From Pseudoxanthomonas sp. PXM03 (GTDB taxonomy: Bacteria; Pseudomonadota; Gammaproteobacteria; Xanthomonadales; Xanthomonadaceae), in contig NZ_JACVAU010000001.1 of the NCBI RefSeq assembly GCF_014852005.1, positions 1-64,000 on the forward strand: DNA of 64,000 nt, in the 5' to 3' direction. Below the pieces are notes generated by a model. It searched no databases. It was not told the DNA's origin and worked only from the letters and a program-made list of their open reading frames with translations. Every line of letters starts with the position of its first letter. The stretch's first letter is position 1. A program made the position numbers and the translations under genes. Below, one piece after another: positions 15,228-25,939 of the stretch.

Positions 15228-16657
15228 CGCGGCTGCACGCCGCCCGCGACGGGCTGCAAGCGCCAGCGCCCATCGGCTTCGATGACAAGGCACGCGCCGG
15301 AAGGCGGGCATTCGCGCACCCTGCGGATGGTGTCCGGTGCCACGCCCAGGCGCCATGCCAGGCCCATCTGGCCGATGGCATAGAAGCGCTGTTCGTCCGC
15401 CACCTGCACGTGCAAGGGCGTGGCGACCGGCTGCCGCGCCAGGGCCTGCAATGTTGTTTCCGCCCAGCGGGCGCGACCGATGAGGCCGGGGTGGTCGAGG
15501 CGGCGCGTGCCTTCCACCGCGATCCATGACGACACCGCGATCAGCACGGCGACCACGGGAGCGAGGCGATCCGTGGCGATGCAGCGCGCCAGCGCGATGA
15601 CCGGCAACACCACGGCGATGGCTGCGTAGTACTCGTAGCTGTTCCATGCGAACAGGAAGTACGGCGCGTATGCGAACACCGCAAACGCCGCGATGCAGAG
15701 CCATTGACGCGTTGCGAGCAGCCTGCGGCCACGCCAGCCCGCGATGCCCCACGCCGCGAGCATCGGCAGCGCCGTCGCCGCGATCCAGGCCAGCCCCTGC
15801 ATTCGCTCCCCGGCCACCGCCATGCGCATGGCTTCGCGCGGGACATTCAGTAGCCACGCCACGAACGAGGCCGCGTTGCGCACCACGTTGCCACCCAGGG
15901 TCATGGCATAGGACGCGTCCGTATTGGCGGTGAACCGCGCGCGCAGCACCAGCCATGCCGCCACGACGGCGACACAGGCAAGCCACGCGACGAGTTCGCC
16001 ACGGTCCAGCCGGCGCGCGGCGACGAATCCGCTGACGATGAGCATCAGGGCCGGCGTCAAGGCTGCCGACTCCTTGCTCAGCAGCGCCAGTGCGAGCAGC
16101 AGCGGAACGGAAGCCAGCAGTGCCGAGCGTGTCGCGTGCTTCGCCTCGCGCGCGCTCACCCATGCCGCCAACAGCAGCGTGGTGAACAGGGTGAGCATCG
16201 CGTTGTTGGCGGCGGCGGCCCAGTGCACGGGCAGCGTGTGCAAGGTCAATGCACCGTAGACGGCCCCCGCCAGCGCGGCGATCCGGCCAGCGTGCGGCCA
16301 TTGGCAGGCGCGTGCGAGGCGGAACCCGAGCAGTGCCACGCCCAGGGTGGCCAGCAGGTGCAGCACCAGGCTCACGACGTGGGCGGCATGTGCGCTGCCC
16401 CCCAGCGCGGCATCGACCCAGCGCCAGTACCCTTCCTGCGACAGCGGTCGCCAGAATCGGGGCGGCGATGCAGGCCAGAAATCCGACCACCATGGCGCGC
16501 CGGATGCATTCGTGGCATGCGCCGCGTGCAGGAACGCGTAGTCATCGCCCCAGAAGGGGGTCTGCAGCGCAGGCAGCCACATCAGCAACGCGGAGGCCGC
16601 CAGCAGCGCGGCGGCGATCCAGGGTAGGGGAGAGGCGTTCCTTGCTGGCAGGCTCAT
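15224..16657 (-). CDS. Polytopic membrane protein, GT-C glycosyltransferase-like
   Basis: A 477-residue protein with roughly ten hydrophobic helices. FWGDDYAFLHAAH near residue 37 lies in the first periplasmic loop, where GT-C glycosyltransferases carry an acidic catalytic pair (DD). The C-terminus (~60 residues) is a small soluble domain with two Cys (RECPPSGACLV). It probably transfers a sugar from a lipid-phosphate donor at the periplasmic face, but no sugar-related neighbour supports this. The ATG at 16657 is chosen over an adjacent TTG. Confidence 0.68.
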   Translation of the reverse strand: MSLPARNASPLPWIAAALLAASALLMWLPALQTPFWGDDYAFLHAAHATNASGAPWWSDFWPASPPRFWRPLSQEGYWRWVDAALGGSAHAAHVVSLVLHLLATLGVALLGFRLARACQWPHAGRIAALAGAVYGALTLHTLPVHWAAAANNAMLTLFTTLLLAAWVSAREAKHATRSALLASVPLLLALALLSKESAALTPALMLIVSGFVAARRLDRGELVAWLACVAVVAAWLVLRARFTANTDASYAMTLGGNVVRNAASFVAWLLNVPREAMRMAVAGERMQGLAWIAATALPMLAAWGIAGWRGRRLLATRQWLCIAAFAVFAYAPYFLFAWNSYEYYAAIAVVLPVIALARCIATDRLAPVVAVLIAVSSWIAVEGTRRLDHPGLIGRARWAETTLQALARQPVATPLHVQVADEQRFYAIGQMGLAWRLGVAPDTIRRVRECPPSGACLVIEADGRWRLQPVAGGVQPR

Positions 16658-16777
16658 CAATCGCGCGTCGTGTCCGGTGACGGCGCACTATACCGGCCGC
16701 TGCGGTGCCTTCGGAGCGTCACGTCGCCACGGCGCGCGCGGCGTTGCCACCGTGCGCGCCGTGCGGGGACGGAAGCG

Positions 16778-17593
16778 TCATTTTTTCTCGTTGGCGGATT
16801 CCACCACCATGTCCAGCACATACGCCTTCGGCGGCGCATCGGCAGACGGATTCTTCACGGTGTAGCGGTCCACGCGCAGCACGTTGCGCACGCCCGGCTC
16901 GTGGGTATAACCCTCGATGCTGTCGTGGAAGTGCTTGAATTCACCGGGCGTGCCGACCTTCAGTCCCTTGTCGTCGTACTGGATCTCGCGCACCTGCAGG
17001 CATTGCTTGTCGGGAATCAGTGGATGGCTGCACGGCTTCGTTTCCGATGCGACTTCCAGGAACACGCGCTCGCCGGGACCGCCGTAGCGGGTTTCGGCGG
17101 TGGGATTGCCCGCGAACAGGAGCTTGTCGCCCGTCGCCGTCGTGAGTGCCAGCTGGGTGACGCCGTCCTGCGTCGCCGCCACCTTCAGCGTCCCTTCGAG
17201 GCGCTTGCCGACTTCCTGGTCCAGCGCCATCAGCGCGTTGTCGGTGCAGGCCATCATGGTGGACACCAGGCGACCGATGGTGAGGCTGGTATCCGACAGT
17301 GTGTAGGTTCCCCCCATGCGGTTGCAGGTGTTGGCCACACCGAGTTGCCCCTCCTTGAAGTCGAGTTGCACCGGCTTGTCGGCGCGTGCGAACAGGGCGT
17401 CGATGCGTTTGCCCTGGGCGTCGGTGGCGTCCATGAGTTGCCAGTGGTGCTGGGACAGCAAGGCAGCCGCGTCGACCGATGCGGCAACCGGGGTATCCGG
17501 GGTGGTGGCCACGGTGGGCGTGTCGGCCTGTTCCGCCGGCTTGGGGCAGCCCGCAAGGGCCAGTGGCAAGGCAAGCAGCAGCAGTCGTTTCAT
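16778..17593 (-). CDS. META / DUF4377 domain lipoprotein
   Basis: A 271-residue lipoprotein (signal LLLALPLALAGCPKP, lipid on Cys). After a Thr/Pro/Ala linker, residues ~48-150 form a META (HslJ-like) domain with HHWQLMDATDAQG, NTCNRMGGTYTL and MMACTDNALM. A DUF4377 domain follows at ~175-265 (RVFLEVASETKPCSHP, CLQVREIQYD). META proteins are periplasmic or outer-membrane stress proteins of unclear biochemistry. The listed start MKRLLLL gives a proper signal peptide; longer frames do not. Confidence 0.82.
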   Translation of the reverse strand: MKRLLLLALPLALAGCPKPAEQADTPTVATTPDTPVAASVDAAALLSQHHWQLMDATDAQGKRIDALFARADKPVQLDFKEGQLGVANTCNRMGGTYTLSDTSLTIGRLVSTMMACTDNALMALDQEVGKRLEGTLKVAATQDGVTQLALTTATGDKLLFAGNPTAETRYGGPGERVFLEVASETKPCSHPLIPDKQCLQVREIQYDDKGLKVGTPGEFKHFHDSIEGYTHEPGVRNVLRVDRYTVKNPSADAPPKAYVLDMVVESANEKK

Positions 17594-17671
17594 GGCGTTC
17601 TCCGTCGAAGGTGGCCCAATGCAAACGCGCGGCAGGTTGGAATGGGGTGAAGGCCGGGCATCGCGCTTGAT

Positions 17672-17817
17672 TGCAGGAGCGACGTCGGTCGCGACCGCAC
17701 GGCGAACCTCCACGTGGAAACCCGGTGGTTCTCCGTGCGGGCGCGCTGCGGCGCGGTTCCTGTTCCTGCAGGGGGTACTGTTATCGGGGCGCGGCCGCGA
17801 CTGACGTCGCTCCTGCA
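17672..17817. repeat. REP-like inverted repeat, TGCAGGAGCGACGTC type
   Basis: Arms 17672-17698 and 17791-17817 are reverse complements with two mismatches in 27; each begins TGCAGGAGCGACGTC. The 92-base spacer has no gene. This is a different REP sequence type from the GTAGGAGGGG pairs at 9561 and 25832. It lies between the convergent-spaced ends of META-protein and uppP genes. Confidence 0.82.
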
Positions 17818-17838
17818 GGGAGCAGGGAGCGCGGCGGA

Positions 17839-18636
17839 TCAGCTGCCCACGGGCATCAGCAACAGCAGCAGCGCGCCCAGCACGATCCGGTAGATCGCGA
17901 AGCCGGTGAAGCGGTGCGCCTTGATGAAGCCCAGCAGCCACTTCACCACCACGAAGCCGGTGGCGGTGGCGGCGACGAATGCGAGCGCCACTTCGCCCCA
18001 GTTCTCGCTGCCCAGCGCGTCGTCCTTCACCAGTTCCAGGAAGGCATAGCCACTGGCGGCGAACATGGTGGGAATGCCCAGCAGGAAGACGAACTCCGCC
18101 GCCGACGAGCGCCGGCTGGTGCCGGCCAGCATGGCCATGAAGATCGCCGCCGCCGAGCGCGAGGTGCCGGGGAACACGCCGGCCACCACCTGCGCCAGGC
18201 CCACCAGGATCGCCACCTTCCACGTGATCGTCGCCACATCGCCGCGTTTTTCGGCGAAATGCTCGGCCACCAGCATCCACACGCCGCCCAGGATCAGCGC
18301 CCACGCGATCGGGGTGACGGTCTCCGGCAGTTCCCAGCCGGCCAGGCGCACGGGCAGGCCGACCAGCGCGGTGACCAGGAAGGCGGCCGCCAGCTTCATG
18401 GAGTAGTCGCGGGCTTCGGCATCGCGCCAGCAGCCGGTCGTCAGCTCCCAGATCCGGCGGCGGAACACCAGCGTGGTGGCCAGGATCGCGCCAGCCTGGA
18501 TGACGATGTTGAAGAAGTCCGAGCGCTCGCCAAGCCAGTGTTGCGCGATGAGCAGATGGCCCGTGCTCGAGATGGGCAGGAATTCGGTCAGGCCTTCGAG
18601 GATGCCGAGCAGCAGCGCGGCGAGCAGGTCGGTCAT
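17839..18636 (-). CDS. uppP: Undecaprenyl-diphosphatase (BacA/UppP)
   Basis: A 265-residue integral membrane enzyme that dephosphorylates undecaprenyl pyrophosphate, recycling the carrier lipid for peptidoglycan. Both signature motifs are present: EGLTEFLPISSTGHL near residue 14 and the GTSRSAA loop near 158. About eight membrane helices. The start MTDLLAALLLG matches the family; an upstream in-frame start would add 39 non-conserved residues. Confidence 0.93.
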   Translation of the reverse strand: MTDLLAALLLGILEGLTEFLPISSTGHLLIAQHWLGERSDFFNIVIQAGAILATTLVFRRRIWELTTGCWRDAEARDYSMKLAAAFLVTALVGLPVRLAGWELPETVTPIAWALILGGVWMLVAEHFAEKRGDVATITWKVAILVGLAQVVAGVFPGTSRSAAAIFMAMLAGTSRRSSAAEFVFLLGIPTMFAASGYAFLELVKDDALGSENWGEVALAFVAATATGFVVVKWLLGFIKAHRFTGFAIYRIVLGALLLLLMPVGS

Positions 18637-18684
18637 CGGGGCGTGGAAAGTGAGAAGGGCGGCAAAGAATAGTGGAAACCGCAA

Positions 18685-18701
18685 CGCACCGCGTTGGTTC
18701 A
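18685..18701 (+). promoter_or_regulatory. Candidate NtrC-binding site upstream of glnA
   Basis: CGCACCGCGTTGGTTCA matches the NtrC consensus TGCACY-N5-GGTGCA at 10 of 12 defined bases. It lies about 95-110 bases upstream of the sigma-54 promoter, a normal enhancer distance. A possible half-site CGCACCA follows at 18716. Confidence 0.6.
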
Positions 18702-18793
18702 TGGCGAATCCAGAACGCACCAGAAAAGGGATTTCGCGTGATGGTTTTGTCAACGACCTCCATATGAATCAGTGACTTGGCGCGATATCGGGG

Positions 18794-18810
18794 TTGGCAC
18801 GGGGATTGCT
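18794..18810 (+). promoter_or_regulatory. Sigma-54 (RpoN) promoter of glnA
   Basis: TTGGCACGGGGATTGCT fits the consensus TGGCACG-N4-TTGCW exactly, with the -24 GG at 18796-18797 and the -12 GC at 18808-18809. The glnA ATG is 41 bases downstream. Implies nitrogen-limited induction through NtrC, which is encoded 5 kb downstream. Confidence 0.88.
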
Positions 18811-18850
18811 GTGTGTTGGCACAACCCTTATCCAACCCGAGGTTCCAAAG

Positions 18851-20260
18851 ATGTCCCTGGACAACGTTGAGAAGCTGATCAAGGACCACAAGGTCGAGTT
18901 CGTCGACCTGCGCTTCGTCGACATGCGCGGTGTCGAGCAGCACGTCACCTTCCCCGTCAGCATCGTGGATGCGTCCCTGTTCGAAGACGGCAAGATGTTC
19001 GACGGCTCATCGATCTCGGGCTGGAAGGGCATCAACGAGTCCGACATGGTGCTGCTGCCCGACCCGAGCACCGCCTACCTCGATCCGTTCTACGCCGACC
19101 CGACCCTGGTGCTGGTCTGCGACATCCTGGACCCGGCCACCATGCAGGGCTACACGCGCGATCCGCGCGGCATCGCCAAGCGCGCCGAGGCCCACCTGAA
19201 GGCCAGCGGCGTCGCCGACGTGGCGTTCTTCGGTCCGGAACCCGAGTTCTTCATCTTCGACTCGGTGCAGTTCGCCAACGACATGGGCAACACCTTCTTC
19301 AAGATCAATTCCGAAGAAGGCGCCTGGAACAGCGGCAAGAGCTACGACGGCGCCAACAGCGGCTACCGTCCGGGCATCAAGGGCGGTTACTTCCCGGTGC
19401 CGCCGACCGACTCGCTGCACGACCTGCGCGCCGAGATGTGCAAGACGCTGGAGCAGGTCGGCATCGAAGTCGAAGTGCACCACCACGAAGTCGCCACCGC
19501 CGGCCAGTGCGAGATCGGCGCCAAGTTCAACACGCTGGTGCAGAAGGCCGACGAACTGCAGCGCATGAAGTACGTGGTGCGCAACGTCGCCCATCGCAAC
19601 GGCAAGACCGCCACCTTCATGCCGAAGCCGATCGTCGGCGACAACGGCAGCGGCATGCACGTGCACCAGTCGCTGGCCAAGGGCGGGCAGAACCTGTTCT
19701 CCGGCGACGGCTACGGCGGCCTGTCGCAGCTGGCGCTGTGGTACATCGGCGGCATCTTCAAGCACGCCAAGGCGATCAACGCGTTCGCCAACTCGGGCAC
19801 CAACAGCTACAAGCGCCTGGTGCCGGGCTTCGAGGCGCCGGTGATGCTGGCCTACTCGGCACGCAACCGTTCGGCCTCGTGCCGCATTCCGTGGGTCGCC
19901 AACCCGAAGGCGCGCCGCATCGAGATCCGCTTCCCCGATCCGCTGCAGTCCGGCTACCTGACCTTCACCGCGCTGATGATGGCCGGTCTGGACGGCATCA
20001 AGAACCAGATCGACCCCGGTGCGCCTTCCGACAAGGACCTGTACGACCTGCCGCCGGAAGAAGAGAAGAACATCCCGCAGGTCTGCTCCAGCCTGGACCA
20101 GGCGCTGGACGCGCTGGACAAGGACCGCGACTTCCTCAAGGCCGGCGGCGTGATGAGCGACGACTTCATCGACGCCTACATCGCGCTGAAGATGCAGGAA
20201 GTGACCAAGTTCCGCGCAGCCACGCACCCGCTGGAATACCAGCTGTACTACGCCAGCTGA
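18851..20260 (+). CDS. glnA: Glutamine synthetase, type I
   Basis: A 469-residue GSI, the normal length, making glutamine from glutamate, ammonia and ATP. Signatures seen: [16 protein letters not shown] early, the ATP-binding [26 protein letters not shown], and the adenylylation site with Tyr398 in [11 protein letters not shown]. So activity is expected to be controlled by GlnE and PII. ATG at 18851 gives [13 protein letters not shown], the family start. Transcribed from the sigma-54 promoter above. Confidence 0.97.
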   Translation: MSLDNVEKLIKDHKVEFVDLRFVDMRGVEQHVTFPVSIVDASLFEDGKMFDGSSISGWKGINESDMVLLPDPSTAYLDPFYADPTLVLVCDILDPATMQGYTRDPRGIAKRAEAHLKASGVADVAFFGPEPEFFIFDSVQFANDMGNTFFKINSEEGAWNSGKSYDGANSGYRPGIKGGYFPVPPTDSLHDLRAEMCKTLEQVGIEVEVHHHEVATAGQCEIGAKFNTLVQKADELQRMKYVVRNVAHRNGKTATFMPKPIVGDNGSGMHVHQSLAKGGQNLFSGDGYGGLSQLALWYIGGIFKHAKAINAFANSGTNSYKRLVPGFEAPVMLAYSARNRSASCRIPWVANPKARRIEIRFPDPLQSGYLTFTALMMAGLDGIKNQIDPGAPSDKDLYDLPPEEEKNIPQVCSSLDQALDALDKDRDFLKAGGVMSDDFIDAYIALKMQEVTKFRAATHPLEYQLYYAS

Positions 20261-20289
20261 TGCCGTCGAACGCGCACATCGCCATGCAT

Positions 20290-20316
20290 GCGGAGGGCCG
20301 GGTACCGGCCCTCCGC
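20290..20316 (+). terminator. Stem-loop after glnA
   Basis: GCGGAGGGCCGG-GTA-CCGGCCCTCCGC is a perfect 12-bp stem with a 3-base loop, 30 bases after the glnA stop. There is no T-run, so termination would need Rho or the hairpin may protect the 3' end. Confidence 0.6.
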
Positions 20317-20509
20317 GACGCAGCGGTCGCGCACTGAGTTCTCGCGGCGATGGCGACGGATCTCCCCTCCCACCCGTCGCCATCGCCGCACCTTATCGAG
20401 CGCATCGTTCTGCGATGCGTTCGCCCGGTTGGGGAACCGGGGCACCACCCGTCTTCGATTTCCGGAGATCGCGCCAACGCTGTACCAGGGGAAACACAGG
20501 AGAGGTCCA

Positions 20510-21031
<522 letters not shown>

Positions 21032-21046
21032 CACTCGGAGCCCCAC

Positions 21047-22621
21047 ATGAAGACTCGACTGTTCTCCGGGTGGAAGACCCGTGCCCAGACGTTGTGCCTG
21101 GCCGCGCTGTGCGGCCTGATGACGGTTGGCGTGTCGGCTGCGGCGCTCGCCGCACAGGACACTGCCGCCCCGACGACCGAAGCCCCCGCCACCGACGCCG
21201 CGCCTGCGCCGGTCGAAGCCGCCGCCGCGCCTGCGGAGGTCGCTGCGGCTCCCGCTGAAGCCGTCGCCGCCCCCGCCGAGGAAGCCGCTGCCGAGGAAGC
21301 TCCTGCACCGACCATCAGCAAGCCCGACACCGTGTGGGTGCTGGTGTCGGCGGTGCTGGTGATCTTCATGACGCTGCCCGGCCTGGCGCTGTTCTACGGC
21401 GGCCTGGTGCGTTCGAAGAACGTGCTGTCGATCCTGATCCAGAACCTGGCCGTGTTCTCGCTGGTGGCGGTGCTGTGGGCGGTGTACGGCTACAGCTTCG
21501 CGTTCACCGAGGGCAATCCGTTCATCGGCGGCACCGATCGCCTGTTCGCCGCCGGTCTGGATGCCTCGTCCATCGGCGCCACGTTCACCAAGGGCGTCTA
21601 CATCCCGGAACTGGCGTTCTTCGTGTTCCAGGGTGCGTTCGCCTGCATCACCTGTGCGCTGATCGTCGGTGCGTTCGCCGAGCGCGTGAAGTTTGCCGGC
21701 GTGATGCTGTTCACCGTGCTCTGGTTCACCTTCGCCTACCTGCCGATGGCGCACATGGTGTGGTTCTTCCCCGGCCCGGATGCGTTCACGGGCACCGATG
21801 CCGTCGACGGCGTGCTGGCCAAGTCGGGCTACCTGTGGGCCAAGGGCGCGCTGGACTTCGCCGGCGGCACCGTCGTACACATCAATGCCGCGATTGCCGG
21901 CCTGGTGGGTGCGTACGTCATCGGCAAGCGCACGGGCTACGGACGCGAGGCCATCAAGCCGCACAACCTGACCCTGACCATGGTCGGCGCGTCCATTCTG
22001 TGGGTGGGCTGGTTCGGCTTCAACGCCGGCTCGGCGCTGGAAGCCGGCGGCGTGGCCGCGATCGCCTTCGTCAACACCTTCCTGGCCACGGCCGCGGCGG
22101 TGGTGGCGTGGCTGCTGGTGGAGTGGATCACCAAGGGCAAGCCGTCGCTGCTGGGTGCGGCATCGGGCGCGGTGGCCGGTCTGGTCGCCATCACCCCGGC
22201 CGCGGGTCTGGTGGGCCTGAACGGCGCGCTGGCGATCGGTGCCATCGCCGGCGTGCTGTGCCTGTGGGGCGTCAGCGGGCTGAAGAAGCTTCTGGGCGCG
22301 GATGACAGCCTGGACGTGTTCGGCGTGCACGGCGTGGGCGGCATCACTGGTGCGCTGCTGACCGGCGTGTTCGCGGCGCCCTCGCTGGGTGGTGCGGGCA
22401 TCTGGGACTACGTCACCGAGACCGCCCTGGCCGAGTACTCGATCGGCTCGCAGGTGTGGATCCAGGCGCAGGGCGTGCTGATCACGGTGGTGCTGTCCAG
22501 CGTGGTGGCCCTGGTCTCCTTCCTGATCGTGAAGTACACGGTCGGCCTGCGCGTCTCCGAGGACGCCGAGCGCGAGGGGCTGGACATCACCTCGCATGGC
22601 GAATCGGCCTACGAGGCCTGA
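21047..22621 (+). CDS. amtB: Ammonium transporter
   Basis: A 524-residue Amt/Mep channel. An N-terminal signal segment (LCLAALCGLMTVGVSAAALA) is followed by a long Ala/Pro/Glu low-complexity stretch (residues ~37-88, APAEVAAAPAEAVA-like), then about eleven membrane helices. The twin histidines of the pore are in TVVHINAA and DVFGVHGVGG. The C-terminal tail, which binds GlnK, is present. The low-complexity periplasmic extension is longer than in E. coli AmtB. Follows glnK by 15 bases: one operon. Confidence 0.95.
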   Translation: MKTRLFSGWKTRAQTLCLAALCGLMTVGVSAAALAAQDTAAPTTEAPATDAAPAPVEAAAAPAEVAAAPAEAVAAPAEEAAAEEAPAPTISKPDTVWVLVSAVLVIFMTLPGLALFYGGLVRSKNVLSILIQNLAVFSLVAVLWAVYGYSFAFTEGNPFIGGTDRLFAAGLDASSIGATFTKGVYIPELAFFVFQGAFACITCALIVGAFAERVKFAGVMLFTVLWFTFAYLPMAHMVWFFPGPDAFTGTDAVDGVLAKSGYLWAKGALDFAGGTVVHINAAIAGLVGAYVIGKRTGYGREAIKPHNLTLTMVGASILWVGWFGFNAGSALEAGGVAAIAFVNTFLATAAAVVAWLLVEWITKGKPSLLGAASGAVAGLVAITPAAGLVGLNGALAIGAIAGVLCLWGVSGLKKLLGADDSLDVFGVHGVGGITGALLTGVFAAPSLGGAGIWDYVTETALAEYSIGSQVWIQAQGVLITVVLSSVVALVSFLIVKYTVGLRVSEDAEREGLDITSHGESAYEA

Positions 22622-22640
22622 TGGATCACCGGGGACGGCT

Positions 22641-22659
22641 TTGCACTAAACTGGTGCAA
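22641..22659 (+). promoter_or_regulatory. Perfect NtrC box overlapping the ntrB start
   Basis: TTGCACTAAACTGGTGCAA is a full match to TGCACY-N5-GGTGCA. Its last A is the first base of the ntrB ATG (22659-22661). A bound NtrC dimer here would block transcription or initiation at ntrB, an autorepression layout comparable to the glnL promoter of enteric bacteria (known for those species; inferred here). Confidence 0.82.
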
Positions 22660-23724
22660 TGTCGTCCCCGGACCCGTCCCGCATGCGTTTCGAGCCCACC
22701 ACCGACGCGCTCAGCACGCCGGTGGCCTGGGCGGATGCCGACGGCCTGATCCGCGGCGTGAATCCTGCCTTCGCCCGTTGGCTGGGCGTCAGTAGCCGCC
22801 GCCTGCTGGGACAACCCCTGGCGGCCCTGGAAATCGAAGGCGACGCCATGGCACGGTTCCTGGACAACACTGATCGCGACGTCCTGCGGCTGCACCGCAT
22901 GGCGCTGGGCATGCCCGGCGAGTCGCCGTGCTTCGCCGAGGGCTGGCTGTCGCGCCTGGATGGCGGGGGCTGGCTGCTGGAAGCGCATCCGGTGGACGAA
23001 TTCCCCGCGCTGGATCCCACCCAGGTCCTGCCCAATGCCTTGAGCGCCGCGCTGAAGGGGCTGGCGCACGAGCTGCGTAATCCGCTGGCCGGCCTGAAGG
23101 GCGCTGCCCAGTTGCTGGCGCGCCGGGCTGCGCATCGCAACGACAACGACGACGAGCGCGAGCTGATCGAACTGATCGAATCCGAGATCAACCGCCTCAA
23201 CACTCTGCTTGAACAGCTGCTGTCGCCGTCCCCGCAGCGACCGCACGCGCCGTTGAACATCCATACCGTGCTGGAGCGCGTGCTGCGCCTGGCCGAGAAC
23301 GAAGGTGGCTGGTCGGTGCGCCTGCAACGCGACTACGACCCCAGCCTGCCGGAACTGTCCGGCGACGCCGACCGCCTGACCCAGGCGGTCTGGAACCTGG
23401 TGCGCAACGCCATCCAGGCGGGCGCCGCCAACATCATCCTGCGCACCCGTGTCGAACACGGGTCGCGCATCCACGACCACCTGCACGCGATGGCGTTGCG
23501 GGTGGAGATCGTCGACGACGGCCGCGGCGTGCCCGAAGAGCTCGCCGAACACCTGTTCCTGCCGCTGGTCAGCGGCCGCGCCGAAGGCAGCGGCCTGGGT
23601 CTGGCGCTGTCGCAGCAGGTGGCGCGTGAACACCGTGGGTCGTTGACCTACCGCTCGCGCCCCGGCCACACGGTCTTCACCCTGCTGCTGCCGCAGTCGC
23701 TGCACGACCACGACGAGGAACGTC

Positions 23725-23735
<11 letters not shown>
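22659..23735 (+). CDS. ntrB: Nitrogen sensor histidine kinase NtrB
   Basis: A 358-residue cytosolic kinase. A PAS-like domain spans ~15-110, the HisKA helix carries phospho-acceptor His137 in GLAHELRNPLAGLK, and the HATPase domain has the N box (NLVRNAIQAG), G1 (IVDDGRGVP) and G2 (GSGLGLALS). It phosphorylates or dephosphorylates NtrC under PII control. Starts 37 bases after amtB. Its end overlaps ntrC by 11 bases. A second ATG at 22683 is also possible. Confidence 0.94.
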
Positions 23736-25167
<1,432 letters not shown>

Positions 25168-25246
25168 GCGGGCGTCGCTTCTTTCATTGAACATGAAGGT
25201 AGCGATGGTTACGGTAGCGGGCCACGACCTGCACCTGGAGCTTCCC

Positions 25247-25819
25247 ATGCGTATCGCCCTGCTGGCCGCCGCATCCGTCCTCACGCTCGCAGCCTGCGGC
25301 ACCACGCCGTCCTCGTCTTCGCCCCCGTCGACCGCAACGCCCGACGTTCCCACCACCAGCACCGCCAAGCAGGCCGTCGCGGTGCTGGCTTCCGCGTCCG
25401 GCAGCCTGGTCAGTGGCAGCGTCACCCTCACCCCGATGGGCAAGGGGCTGCATCTGACCGGCGAGATCGGTGGCCTGCCGGCCAACAGCACGCATGCATT
25501 CCACGTCCACGAGAAGGGCGATTGCAGCGCCGCCGATGCCAGCAGCGCGGGTCCGCACTTCAATCCGTTCAACACGGCCCATGGCAAGGCCGGCAGCGGC
25601 GCCCACCATGCGGGCGACATGAACAACCTCGCCGCCAATGCCGACGGGGTGGCGAAGGTGGATGCACACGTGGAAGGTGTCACGCTCGGGGGCGGCGCGG
25701 TGAATGACGTCGCCACGCGCGCGCTGATCGTGCACGCGGCACCGGATGACTACGCCAGCCAGCCCGCTGGCAACGCCGGCGCACGCGTGGCCTGCGGCAT
25801 CATCAAGATCACCCGGTAA
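25247..25819 (+). CDS. sodC: Cu,Zn superoxide dismutase, lipoprotein form
   Basis: A 190-residue protein with a lipobox (LTLAACGTT) followed by a Ser/Thr/Pro linker, then a SodC domain. Metal ligands are all visible: FHVHEKGDC, GPHFNP, AHGK, HHAGDM and VHAAPDD, plus the substrate-guiding Arg in GARVACG. It dismutates superoxide in the periplasm, membrane-anchored. ATG at 25247 gives the signal peptide directly; the frame extends further upstream without support. Confidence 0.92.
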   Translation: MRIALLAAASVLTLAACGTTPSSSSPPSTATPDVPTTSTAKQAVAVLASASGSLVSGSVTLTPMGKGLHLTGEIGGLPANSTHAFHVHEKGDCSAADASSAGPHFNPFNTAHGKAGSGAHHAGDMNNLAANADGVAKVDAHVEGVTLGGGAVNDVATRALIVHAAPDDYASQPAGNAGARVACGIIKITR

Positions 25820-25831
25820 CCCGGCTTGGTG

Positions 25832-25913
25832 CTGTAGGAGGGGCTTCAGCCCCGAGGCTCTTGCTTCTAAGACATCCCCGCAAAAAGCCTCGGGGCTGAA
25901 GCCCCTCCTACAG
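25832..25913. repeat. REP pair (BIME-like), GTAGGAGGGGCTTCAGCCCC type
   Basis: Arms 25832-25859 and 25886-25913 are 28-base perfect reverse complements containing the same GTAGGAGGGGCTTCAGCCCCGA unit as 9561-9685, but with a shorter 26-base spacer. It lies between sodC and a convergent hypothetical gene and could act as a transcript-end structure. Confidence 0.88.
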
Positions 25914-25939
25914 GGATTGCGTGGGGCGGAGGTCCGCCT

